Shown piece after piece: positions 46,470 through 56,918 of a stretch of 64,000 nucleotides of DNA (the stretch's first letter is position 1; each line of letters starts with the position of its first letter). The notes beneath the pieces were generated by a model. It saw only the letters and a list, made by a program, of their open reading frames with translations, was not told the DNA's origin and did not search any database. A program made the translations under genes and the position numbers. The DNA is from Ailanthus altissimus. Its lineage: Eukaryota > Streptophyta > Magnoliopsida > Sapindales > Simaroubaceae. The stretch spans positions 12,170,001 to 12,234,000 of the forward strand of contig OX327712.1 of assembly GCA_946807835.1 (NCBI GenBank), given 5' to 3'.

Positions 46470-46990
46470 CGATTATAAAAACTAAAGTGGTAACTTTGTA
46501 TATTTTCTTTTCTTTGTAAAATCTTAGTTTTATTTCCTTTGTTGTAATTTATTTATTATTCATAGTTGGTTCTACCACCTAATTTATTTTATTTTCTTAA
46601 TTAATTTATTATATTTTATATTATCTTAATGGCTGGTTTTACCGCCTAATTAGTTTATTTTCTTTTATCTATTTATCGCACTTTATTTTCTTTTATTTAT
46701 TTATTGCATTTTTTTTAATGGCTAGTTTTACCGCCTAACTTCGTTCACTTTCTTTTATTTATTTATTGTACTTTATTTCTTTAGTTAATTTGTTGTATTT
46801 TCTTTTTATTTTGTGGCTTGTTTTACCGCCTAACTTAGTTTCTTTACTTTTTATTGTACTTTATTTATTTATTGCACTTTTTTTATTGTACTTTATTTTC
46901 ATTTTCTTTTACGTATTTATTCCACTTCTTAATTTTCCTTAAGCATTTCCTTCTTTAAAAAAAAAAAAGAGAAAAAAAAATATTGTTGTT
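46470..46990 (+). repeat. T-rich leader of element B with degenerate tandem repeats
   Basis: Four to five imperfect units with the core GGCTGGTTTTACCGCCTAA separated by TTTATTTATTGCACTTT-type runs; it ends in a poly(A)-like run near 46960-46980 before the gag start. Confidence 0.75.
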
Positions 46991-46997
46991 AGGATGT

Positions 46998-48858
46998 ATG
47001 CATCGACTTAGAGACAAACGAGGAAGATTTGTGAGAGAACTAGAACTAGAACCACCCCCACAATTTGTAAGTGAAGAAAATTCACCTTCTAGTTCATCTT
47101 GTAATTCTAACACAATGAGCTAACACGAAGAAAACCCCGTTAGAACTCTAAAAGATTACTTGCATCCTACTTACACAGCCACACCATCATGCATTATATT
47201 TCCACCTAACACACTACATTCGGATTTTGAACCTAGAATGATACAACTTCTTCCCACTTTTCATGGTTTATATAGTGAAAATCCTTATGTATATGTTAGG
47301 GAATTTGAAGAGGTAATTGCCACCTTTGATAGCCAACTTGAAGCCATAGACACTGTTAGACTTAAAGTTTTTCCTTTTTCCTTGAAAGACAAAGCAAAGA
47401 CTTGGCTATACTCTTTGAGGCCGAGGTCTATAGGAACTTGGGCAGAAATGACCCAAGCATTTTTCAATAAATACTTCCTACAACACAAAACCAATGGACT
47501 GAAAAGACAAATTTCTTCCTTCTCCCAAAAAGACAGTGAAACCTTATATCAAACATGGGAAAGGTTTAAAGAATTGCTAAATCTATGCCCTCACCATGGG
47601 TATGAAAATTGGCGCTTGGTTAGTTATTTCTATGAGGGATTCACAATTAGAGAGTGCTAATTTATTGAGATGATGTGTAATGGGGAGTTCCTTCACAAAG
47701 ATCTTGAGGAAGCCATAGAATTCCTTAATGACTTAACCGAAAAAGCCCATACATGGACTGGACCTAGCATTGCTGAAAGCACAAATAGGTCACGACCCAA
47801 TGGAGTTTTCCATCTTAGGGAAAAGGATAACCTCAAAGCCCAATTAAAGGTCTTAACTAGGGAGTTAGGGGCCTTGAAAACCAAAGATAGAATAGTCACC
47901 CACACGGTTGCTAGAGTTGAGTCACACGATGTCTGTTTTGTCTGTGGAGGAATGGAACACTTAGCTTAGGATTGCCCCACTTATAGTGAGATGAGAGGGA
48001 TATATGAGGAACAATGTAATGCCCTAGGGATGTATAAGAAGCCTTATTCACCCTACTCTGAAACATATAATCCTAGCTGGAGAAACCACCCAAATTTCAG
48101 TTGGAAATCTGACCAACAAGCCAACAGCCAGTGGAAACAAGAACAACAAGCACCCAAGTCTTATGTTGTACCTCAATATAATGGACGACCAACTAGGAGT
48201 TCTTTAGAGGATACATTACAAGCATTTATGGAGGCACAAAGTAAGACTAATAAAAAATTTGAAACAATTCTTGCACAGGTGGTAGACGAAAACAAAGAAA
48301 TCAAGAGTCAAATCACAAAGTTGACTAGTGCCTTAATTGAAGTTGACTAGTGCCTTAATTGTACAAAAGCGAGGTAAGTTTTCATCTCAACCTCAATCCA
48401 ATCTGAAAGGACAATTCATGGCACAAGCTTCTACTTCTGATGTTCAAAATCTCAAAGAAGTCAATGCCATTACTACTCGAAGTGGTAAGATTGTAAGTGA
48501 GCCTACTTTTGAAATTAACACATCTACGAGTAGTAAAGACACCCCCCTTGAAAAAGAGGCCACAGTGGAAAAAGAGCCCGAAAATAAGTTTTCAATCCCA
48601 GTGCCTTTTCCTCAAACTCTTCCACCAGTTGGGAAAAATTCAAAAATTCAAGGTGAGATTTTAGAACATTTGAAACAAGTTAAGATGAATCTTCCCTTGT
48701 TGCATTTGATTAAGCAGGTTCCAACTTATGCCAAAGTCATCAAGGATTTATGCACTATCAAAAGAAAACACCATGTGAAGAAAACTACTTTTTTGGCAGA
48801 ACAGGTAAGTGCAGTGATTGAACAAAAGACACCACCCAAGTGTAAAGACCCAGGATGT
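46998..48858 (+). pseudogene. Element B gag and linker to protease
   Basis: Begins at ATG 46998 (MHRLRDKRGRF) with a TAA near codon 39. The Gag core is at 47160-47660 (MIQLLPTFHGLYSENPYVYV; LKDKAKTWLYSLRPRSIGTW) and continues after a stop at 47670. The zinc knuckle is CFVCGGMEHLA, a stop, then DCPTY. A 22-base tandem duplication (48319-48340 and 48341-48362, AGTTGACTAGTGCCTTAATT plus two bases) shifts the frame before the conserved VNAITTRSGKIV linker. The frame is then open to CKDPG, where the solo LTR interrupts it. The protein would be the structural Gag of the particle. Confidence 0.88.
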
Positions 48859-50274
48859 TGATGCGATATTTCTATATCATAAAATTAAGTGCAAGTATAC
48901 ACTATCGTATGCAAGTAATAAAGGGACTAAATAAGTCGAATGTCGAACCCACAGAGATAATTTCTTCTTTTTAACCAATTACTAAAATTATATCTTCCTA
49001 ATAATTATTCAGATAAATAAAAATCTAAGAATGAATGTAGAAAATATAAAGGTAAAAACACAATGCAAGAGAATTATATGATAGCCATATAGAGAAAACC
49101 TAGGATTAGTACTATCCCTTAATATGCTTTCTAATGATTAATCTTCTAATATTTAACTCCCTTAGTCTTTGTTATTGATCAAGACACTAATGTATTCACA
49201 AGCCTCTTCCAAGGTCATGCAAGTATATCTTAGTTTACAAAAACCTATATTCCTATGGTACTTGTAATAAATTAAGATTCATTAAGATTAGGTCTTATTG
49301 ATCATATATGCCAATTAGGTATATTCCTATCCTAAATTAAAACTTGCATATGCAACATTGAATGTTACTCTATAATCATGCATCAAATTACCTAGGTCTA
49401 AATATTATGATTCCTCTTCCGAGTTTATCAATAATATTACCAACTCATTCACTCTATATTGGTCAGATATATTGAAGCATCAAGATCAAGTAATTTGAAT
49501 ATCAAAGAACTAAGTTTATTAAATATTCGAAAGATATGGCAATTAAGCACACATATTAAGTTCAAGTATTAACCCTAGAAAACAAGTTTAGCTCATGGCT
49601 ACAAGAGAACAACAGTAAAAATAATTATAAATCATGATACGATTATTAGCAAATCGATGTAGACGTCGAATTGCTCTTAATTGCACTGCCTAAGAACTCT
49701 TGATGCCGAAGAACATCTTGTATCTCTCTCTAAAGTTGCTTCAATTAAGCTCCTATTGCTCTCTAAGACTCATGCTCTGTATTCTTGGTGCTCTTGGGTC
49801 GTCTTGGATTGATTCTTGAAGGCTAAGAATGAGTGGCTTTTTATAGGGATTGATATGAGCTTGAAAATCTCAATTCTCATCGGACTAGGACTCGCATTAC
49901 TGCTGGCGCGCTATGCAGTTGTCGCTGGGGCTACGCATGAAAAAGCTATCACCGTTGGAGCGGTGTGATCTTGGCGCTAGGGTGCTGGATTGTCGCTGGC
50001 GCGGTGACTCTTTGGCGCTGGAGCGCCAGACGCGACTTAAACAGGTCGTTTTTCAAATTTTGATCACTATTCCAGAGCTGGGGCGATAATCTTCTTGGCG
50101 CTGGGGCGATGGACTTAAATTTTGAAAACTTTGCATTTTAGTCCTTGTTTCTTTAAATTTTGTTCAAGTCCCTATAAATAACAATAAAGCACATAAATAG
50201 CCATTTATTCTCATAAAACAATAAAATATCAAAATAAAAGCATGAGAAAATATATGACAATTTTGCCCTTATCA
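48859..50274 (-). mobile_element. Solo LTR of Athila-like family S inside element B (copy 3)
   Basis: TGATGCGATA ... CCCTTATCA, 1416 bases, with the perfect 5-base target duplication GATGT at 48854-48858 and 50275-50279. Element A has the uninterrupted site, which confirms the boundaries. It is inverted relative to copies 1 and 2. About 49885-50115 is a GC-rich block with repeated words such as GGCGCTGGGGCG. There are no internal genes. Confidence 0.92.
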
Positions 50275-50279
50275 GATGT

Positions 50280-50849
50280 CCCACAATCTCCTGCCAAATT
50301 GGGACACATGAGTTTGGTCGAGCTTTATTGGACTTAGGAGCAAGTGTAAATTTAATGCCTTATTCTATTTACTTGCAGTTGGGACTTGGTGAGATTAAAC
50401 CAACATCTGTAGTCTTACAATTAGCTGACCGATCAATCAAGAAACCATGGGGAATAGTAGAAGATGTTTTATTGCAAATTGATAAATGTTACTACCCTGT
50501 TGATTTTCTTGTTTTAGATACTCATTTTGTTGTTAACATGGAGTCAAAAATCCCTCTTATTTTGGGGAGACCTTTTCTAGCCACTGTTAATGCTCTTATT
50601 AATTGTAGAAATGGTCTAATGAAATTATCTTTTGGGAATATGACTCTTGAGGTGAACATTTTCAATATTGGCAAACACCCACGAGAAGAAGACGAGTGCT
50701 ATCATTCATATATGATAGACACACTTGTAGCAGAGGAAGCTTATAAAAATCATGGCTATGATTCTTTGAAAAACCTTCTAAATTTTGATTTTAAAGAATT
50801 GTATTATCCTGCTGTAATAATTGATGTGTTTAGTATTTTTGACTCATAG
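50280..50849 (+). pseudogene. Element B aspartic protease region
   Basis: Continues the frame after the solo LTR: TISCQIGTHEFGRALLDLGA, SVNLMPYSIYLQLGLGEIK. The catalytic motif DLGAS is intact. ILGRPFLATVNALIN follows and ends at a stop (FDS, stop) at 50847-50849 before the RT frame starts. Confidence 0.85.
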
Positions 50850-50888
50850 CATAAAGGGACTCGATTTTGGCAGCCACACTTTGAAGAG

Positions 50889-53240
50889 TTGTCACGAGAG
50901 AGGGAGAGACCAAAACCATCAAACCTCGAGACACCACAAGTTGAGCTTTCTCCACTGCCCAAAGGTTTGAAACACGCATTCTTAGGACCATGTGATACCT
51001 TTCCTATCATCATTTCTTCTGAACTTAGTGCTGAACAAGAGGAAAAATTGATAAAATTATTAAAAGAACATAAGTCTGCACTAGGTTGGACCATAGCTAA
51101 TATTAAAGAATCTCCATTGATATGCTTCCATAGAATTCATTTAGAGGAAGGTGCCCAACCTCGTAGAGACTCACAAAGAAGACTTAACCCAACAATGAAA
51201 GAAGTAGTGAAGAAAGAGGTCTTGAAACTATTAGATGCGGGTATAATCTACCCAATTTCTGATAGTCAATGGGTAAGTCCAACTCAAGTAGTTCCTAAGA
51301 AATATGGGGTTACTGTTGTTGAAAATGAGAATGGGATACCTGTTTCAACTAGGGTAGTAAGTGGTTGGAGAATGTGCATTGATTATAGAAAGTTAAACAC
51401 AGCCACTAGGAAAGACTATTTTCCATTGCCTTTTATCGACCAAATTTTAGAACGTGTAGCTGGACATCCTTTTTATTGCTTTCTTGATGGGTATTCAGGA
51501 TATTACCAGATTGAGATAGCTATAGAAGATCAAGAAAAAACCACTTTTACATGCCCTTTTGGTACTTATGCTTTTCGTAGAATGCCATTTGGATTATGTA
51601 ATGCACCAGCTACTTTTCAGCATTGTATGTTGAGTATTTTCTCTGATATGGTTGAAAAATGCATGGAAGTCTTTATGGATGATTTGACTATTTTTGGTAA
51701 TTCTTTTGATTTATGCCTACTTAACTTGAAATCTGTTTTGAGTAGGTGTGAAGAAAAAAGACTTGTGCTAAATTGGGAGAAATGTCATTTCATGGTATCT
51801 TCAGGAATCGTTTTAGGGCACATTGTATCTGAAAAAGGGATAGAGGTTGACAAGGCAAAAATTGAATTAATCTCTAAATTATCTACACCCAAAATGGTAA
51901 AAGATGTCCGATCTTTTCTTGGACATGCTGGCTTTTACAGAAGGTTTATACAAAATTTTTCTACCATATCCAGACCATTGTGTAACCTTTTGCTAAAAGA
52001 TGCAGAATTTACATGGACAGAAGAGTGTGAGGAGGCATTCCGAACACTCATTGCCAAACTCACCATTGCTCCTATCCTGCAATCACCGGATTGGAACCTT
52101 CCATTTGAAATTATGTGTGATGCAAGTAATTATGCTGTAAGAGCAGTTCTTGGGCAACGTAGGAAGGGAAAACCTTTTGTTGTTTATTATGCCAGTAGGA
52201 CTTTGAATGATGCTCAAATGAATTACACTACTACTGAAAAGGAACTACTAGCTGTTGTTTTTGCCTTAGATAAATTTCGTTCTTATTTGATTGGTTCACC
52301 TATTGTTATTTTTACTGATCACGTAGCCCTTAAGTACCTTCTTTCTAAGAAGGATGCTAAAGCCCGTTTAATTTGGTGGATTCTTCTTTTACAGGAATTT
52401 GATATAACCATCAAAGACAAGAAAGGCGTTGAAAATGTTGTTGCTGATCATCTATCCCACCTTGAGTTCACTGACTCCACTGATTTGTCACCCATTCGAG
52501 ATGATTTTCCTGATGAACATCTTTTTGCTATAAGCCAAATACCTTGGTATGCACATATCGTAAATTATTTGGTTTGTGGTGAACTTCCATCTGATTGGAG
52601 TGCACAAGATAAGCGTAAGTTCTTGGTTAAGGTACGTAATTTTTATTGGGATGATCCATATCTTTTCAAATACTGTCCTGACCAAATCATGAGACGTTGC
52701 ATTCCTAAAAGTGAAGTTTCTAGTGTCTTAAATTTTTGCCATAGTGCTGCTTGTGGTGGCTATTTTTCTATGAAGAAGACAGCTGTGAAGATTTTACAAT
52801 GTGGTCTTTACTGGCCCACTTTGTTTAAAGACACTGATAATTTTTGCCATTCCTGTGAAAGATGTCAAAAGTTAGGTGCTTTATCTCGAAGAAATATGAT
52901 GCCTCTTAACCCTATTCTTGTTATCGAGATATTTGACTGTTGGGGTATCGATTTTATGGATCCTTTTCCCTCATCTTTTGGCTACCTTTATATTCTTTTA
53001 GTTGTTGACTATGTATCAAAATGGGTGGAGGCTGTAGCTTACCGTACTAATGATAATACAACTGTGGTAAAATTCTTAAAAGAAAATGTGTTATCTAGGT
53101 ACGGTACGCCACGTGTCATCATTAGTGACCAAGGAACACATTTTTATAATTGTTCTTTTGAAGCTTTGATGCGCAGGTATGGTGTTCTTCATAAAGTTTT
53201 CACTGCATACCATCCACAACAAATGGACAAGCCGAGCTAG
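50889..53240 (+). CDS. Element B pol: reverse transcriptase, RNase H and integrase (frameshifted at the end)
   Basis: A single frame of 783 codons, the longest in the window. RT lies at about residues 85-330: [35 protein letters not shown], and the active site VFMDDLTIF (FMDD for YxDD). RNase H lies at about 405-535 with [13 protein letters not shown] and [10 protein letters not shown]. Integrase follows with a zinc-binding segment whose second His is Tyr ([12 protein letters not shown]) and [11 protein letters not shown], and a core with both Asp motifs ([20 protein letters not shown]). A one-base deletion near 53219 turns the HPQTNGQAE-type motif into HPQQMDKPS and a stop, separating the catalytic Glu. 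It replicates the element by reverse transcription and integration, or did so until this frameshift. Confidence 0.9.
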   Translation: MSRERERPKPSNLETPQVELSPLPKGLKHAFLGPCDTFPIIISSELSAEQEEKLIKLLKEHKSALGWTIANIKESPLICFHRIHLEEGAQPRRDSQRRLNPTMKEVVKKEVLKLLDAGIIYPISDSQWVSPTQVVPKKYGVTVVENENGIPVSTRVVSGWRMCIDYRKLNTATRKDYFPLPFIDQILERVAGHPFYCFLDGYSGYYQIEIAIEDQEKTTFTCPFGTYAFRRMPFGLCNAPATFQHCMLSIFSDMVEKCMEVFMDDLTIFGNSFDLCLLNLKSVLSRCEEKRLVLNWEKCHFMVSSGIVLGHIVSEKGIEVDKAKIELISKLSTPKMVKDVRSFLGHAGFYRRFIQNFSTISRPLCNLLLKDAEFTWTEECEEAFRTLIAKLTIAPILQSPDWNLPFEIMCDASNYAVRAVLGQRRKGKPFVVYYASRTLNDAQMNYTTTEKELLAVVFALDKFRSYLIGSPIVIFTDHVALKYLLSKKDAKARLIWWILLLQEFDITIKDKKGVENVVADHLSHLEFTDSTDLSPIRDDFPDEHLFAISQIPWYAHIVNYLVCGELPSDWSAQDKRKFLVKVRNFYWDDPYLFKYCPDQIMRRCIPKSEVSSVLNFCHSAACGGYFSMKKTAVKILQCGLYWPTLFKDTDNFCHSCERCQKLGALSRRNMMPLNPILVIEIFDCWGIDFMDPFPSSFGYLYILLVVDYVSKWVEAVAYRTNDNTTVVKFLKENVLSRYGTPRVIISDQGTHFYNCSFEALMRRYGVLHKVFTAYHPQQMDKPS

Positions 53241-53840
53241 CAAATAGAGAGGTTAAACAGATTTTAGAAAAGACGGTTAACCCGAATCGCAAAGATAGGT
53301 TTCTACGCCTTTCTGATGCATTACGGGCATATCGCACTGCACACAAAACCATCTTAAGAATGTCCCCATACCAGCTTGTTTATGGGAAAGCTTGCCATTT
53401 ACCTGTTGAGCTAGAGCATAAAGTTTACTGGGCTGTTAAAGCCCTTAACTTTGATTTGAATGCTGCAGGTCTCCAGAGAAAGTTACAATTGTCAGAAATA
53501 GAAGAGCTACGAAATGACGCATATGACAACTCCAGAATTTATAAAGCTAAAATGAAAGTAGCTCATGATAAAGAGATCTCAAGGAAGCACTTTGAGCCAA
53601 ATCAACAAGTCTATCTTTATGATTCTCGATTGCATTTACACCCTGGAAAGTTGATGGACTGGTCCATTTATGGTAAGACATATTTTTTCTAATGGTACTG
53701 TTGAAATAGAGGACCCCACTGATGGACGGACTTTCAAAGTGAATGGATAGCGGCTAAAAAGCTACGTGGAAAAGGTAGACGACTCTATGTACCTAGGCGA
53801 GATCCCTCTTGTGGATCCTGTCTATCATGCTTGAATAGGT
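53222..53840 (+). pseudogene. Element B integrase C-terminal part
   Basis: In the shifted frame the integrase goes on: [20 protein letters not shown] (with the catalytic Glu), [40 protein letters not shown]. An 8-base deletion relative to element A near 53655 breaks it again before the LKSYVEKVDD-like end. Confidence 0.85.
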
Positions 53841-54083
53841 TCAATCTATCTGTACCATATTTTATATTTTATCTTTTGACTTTTTATTTTTGCTTTTATT
53901 TTCTTTCACATTTTATTTTACTTTATTTTCTTCTTTTTATTTTTATTTTTTTTCTTCAGTGTGATTTTATTTTCCGGTCAAGTGGCAGATACGGTACTCC
54001 GTGACTATTAAAGTCGGTTTCTCAGTTCCCTAAAAACAGTCCCTCAAACTGTACATTCATCCCTCTTCTTTCTTTCATTCAAA

Positions 54084-54632
54084 ATGGATCGCATTTTTGC
54101 CAACCTTAAAAAACGTTTTCCTTCATTGCCTCAAAATGTTCTACTTAAGATTTACAAAGCACGGTGTGAAAGACTAAGGCTATTGATGTTGGGTAATATC
54201 CCTATGGACCTTCGTTAGTTAATTGAAGCTAAGGTTCGGTTGTCTGGTGAGTTTGAAAATGATTTTGTTTCTCATATGCCTAGTCTTGGAATAAGCTCTT
54301 ATGCCAAAAGGCGACGAGCAAAAAGGTTACATGTTTGTCATAAATGTGCTCGATGGAATTGTAACCGGAGTTGTCATTCTTTAGGATTTGTATCTAGAAA
54401 TCGAGAAGACAAAATTCAGTTCATTAAGGATGGACTGAGTAAGGAGTCTTTGGATGATATCCTATTGACTCTTGAGACGCATCCCTGTGGGCTCGTGCAA
54501 CGTGAACTTCTCGACTTATGGAACAAATTCAAAAATGAACATCAATGGTATAGTCTCGGGAATCTGACTCTAAAAGACCCTGTTTGCCAATTTATAAGAA
54601 AATTGGATGGGAAGCCTATCCCCGACCTATAG
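54084..54632 (+). pseudogene. Unidentified 182-codon Cys-rich ORF in element B
   Basis: Starts at ATG 54084 (MDRIFANLKKRFPSLPQNVL), has one TAG in place of the Trp seen in A (near 54219), and ends at the TAG shared with A (54630-54632). A basic stretch (YAKRRRAKRLHV) precedes a compact cluster C-x2-C-x4-C-x3-C-H (CHKCARWNCNRSCH), which could bind zinc. The rest is hydrophilic and helical in character (REDKIQFIKDGLSKESLDDI; LWNKFKNEHQWYSLGNLTLK). There is no signal peptide or membrane segment, so it is not an env-like protein. It sits where Athila elements carry env-like ORFs. The family is not recognised; it may be another captured host sequence or an element-specific gene. Confidence 0.6.
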
Positions 54633-54887
54633 AGGGCGTTTAAGCCGTTACTGGATGTAAAACCAGAGGAAGATGTAAGCCACAATCACAACTACTTGAA
54701 AATACATGTGTTTTAATTTCAAACTTTATTTTATGAATAGTAAGGCTACTCATGTAGATGTCTTAAATTTAAATCTTTTTGTTCAATAATGCACGTGGGT
54801 CATTACGTTTAAATTTTTGTGTTTTATTTTTAACTCTTTTTTGACAAACTATCGAGTTACCATAATCATTGTTATCATTTGGTACTC

Positions 54888-54895
54888 TATAAATA
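54888..54895 (+). promoter_or_regulatory. TATA-like element before the captured LOG ORF (element B)
   Basis: TATAAATA 53 bases before the ATG at 54948; conserved with 38159-38166. Confidence 0.45.
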
Positions 54896-54947
54896 CAACA
54901 CCTCATTTTCTTCATTTTCATATATTGAGATAAAGGTGAGTGTAAAT

Positions 54948-55595
54948 ATGGAGGAAACCCCAGTTCAACAATTTCAAAATATATGTGTATTTTGTGGATC
55001 TAGTCCTAGGGAGAGTAAAGTGTTTGTAGAAGCAGCAAACCATCTAAGAAAAGCATTAGCTATAAGAAAACTTAATTTGATTTATAGAGGGGGTAGCCTT
55101 GGGTTATTGGGGTGTGTGTCAACAGCTGCACATTTAAGAGGAAGTCAAGTTTTAGGTATTATTCCTACAGCGTTGGCCGTGGAAAACCTGATCAGGAAAA
55201 CAATAGGGGAAGAATTACGAGTCTCATCTATGCATGAATGTATAGCTAGAATGCTTTGCAATGCATACGCTTTTATTGCTTTACCAGGTGGTTTTGGTAC
55301 CTTGGAAGAATTTTTTCAAATTGCCTCTTGGGCTCAGCTGAATATCCACCAAAAACCTATAGGTTTGTTGAATGTTAATAACTATTTTGATTGCTTACTT
55401 TGTTTTCTTGATCAAGTTGTGGAACATAATTTTATTTAACATTCGGCGCAACAGATCCTGGTTTCTGCTACTAAGGCAGATGAATTGATTAACAAATTAC
55501 AGGCAGTTACCTACAAACCTGACTTAGCAATAACTCGGATCGATTTGTCAGTGGGCCTTAACAAGCAAAAATTGGATCTGACACTTCGTTTGTAA
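54948..55595 (+). pseudogene. Captured LONELY GUY (LOG) cytokinin riboside 5'-monophosphate phosphoribohydrolase, copy B
   Basis: The frame from MEETPVQQFQNICVFCGSS to LDLTLRL is 216 codons with one in-frame stop (TAA at 55437-55439, after EHNFI); the same frame is open upstream to 54879. Family segments are present in order: IYRGGSLGLLG, VLGIIPTAL, LPGGFGTLEEFF and ASWAQLNIHQKPIGLLNV, with ILVSATKADELINKLQ after the stop. The PGGxGTxxE signature is complete, but the active-site Arg of MHxRK is Cys here (SMHECIARM), so even the open part probably lacks activity. Intronless, same orientation as the element, and placed between the Cys-rich ORF and the 3' LTR exactly as in element A. It may be expressed as part of the element RNA or from the TATA box before it. 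Confidence 0.88.
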
Positions 55596-56918
55596 ATTTT
55601 TCTTTGTTTTATTTATTTATTAGTGTCATCATTTTAGTTTATATTTGTTTAAGTGTCTCTCAGGTTTATTTTTTTTCAAATAACTGGCGTTTCAAGTAAT
55701 ATCTTCTATACTTCATCTCTTTCTATTTAAACATTGAGGACAATGTTTCATCTGGTTTGGGGGGAAGATAATAGACACAAGTCGTATTTTAAAAAAATAA
55801 AAAATTGTGGTCCGATATTTGATTAAAATGGCAGAGTAAAGAGTTCAGTCTGGAACTCTTGAGACGCATTCTAGGTCAAGTTAGAATGGCAGAGTAAGGA
55901 GTTTTAGTTCTAACTTTTGAAACGCATTTTAACTAACTTTTTGTTGTTTTGTTTTATGTTTCATGTATTGTTGTTTATTACTTGTAGTCTTGGTAATTCT
56001 TGTATAAAAGAATTTTCTTTTCTGCCTAGGTATGATTTCAAAATTGTTTAGGTTGAGTCACTATTTCTATTTAGGTTACTAAAGAATAACTTCAAAAATA
56101 TTTTTCAACACAATGCTAAGCCTTATGGTAAGATGGATGATTCAATTTATATAGCCAGGAGAATTCCCATGTTTAAGTATATATTTTTCTAATCTCACAT
56201 ATATTTTGTGAGTGAGTGGAAAGGTTGAGAAAACAGCTTATGAACCTTCATTGATCCTTTGAATTGGTTAATTTTTATTTAGAATGATATTATTTGAATT
56301 AAGGGATAAGTTGGTTGCATTTGTATAATATAATTTGGTGAGAAACATTTGTAATGCTTCCTTGTATTCTTCAAAAATACCAAAAATAAATAAATAAAAA
56401 AAAGAAGCAACTTAGTTTAATAAAGTCTTCATTCAATTTTAGAAGACAAATATTCTGTAAAATAGTTTTCTCACAAGTTATAATTGTATTATTCTCACAA
56501 GCCAATTAAAGTTCTAAAGCTAGCGTTAGGAATAATTGATTTTTAAACAAATAATTTTTCTATCTTTGGATCAATGTTAGTTTATATGTTCATCCTTAAA
56601 ATTGACTTTTTCTTGAGTGCTTAACTGTTTTCCAACTCCATAAGAGAAGTCTCAACCTTTTAAACAGTCATACACCTGTGAGGATATGGAGTTGAGGCTT
56701 TTACTTGGAGAAATTCTCAAGGCTATATCTATTGTGGTTTGTGGTTAGATGGTAGTGGCTTAGTTCACACACACAAAAATTATGGAAGTTGTAATTGAAA
56801 AAACCATTATAGCAACAGTGATCTCGAACTACTGTTTTGTGTGAAATGCTTAGGTAGTTTTGCATATTCTATTTATGCTTGAATTGCTAGAGACTAGCAA
56901 TAAGCTGGTTGGGGGCTG
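55596..56918 (+). other. 3' non-coding region and polypurine tract of element B
   Basis: AT-rich, no ORF; aligns with the same region of element A. It ends in GCTGGTTGGGGGCTG (polypurine tract near 56907-56918) directly before the 3' LTR. Confidence 0.75.

Noticed and set aside
54084..54632. The Cys-rich ORF as an Athila envelope-like protein
   Set aside because: It has no signal peptide, transmembrane segment or glycosylated ectodomain pattern.
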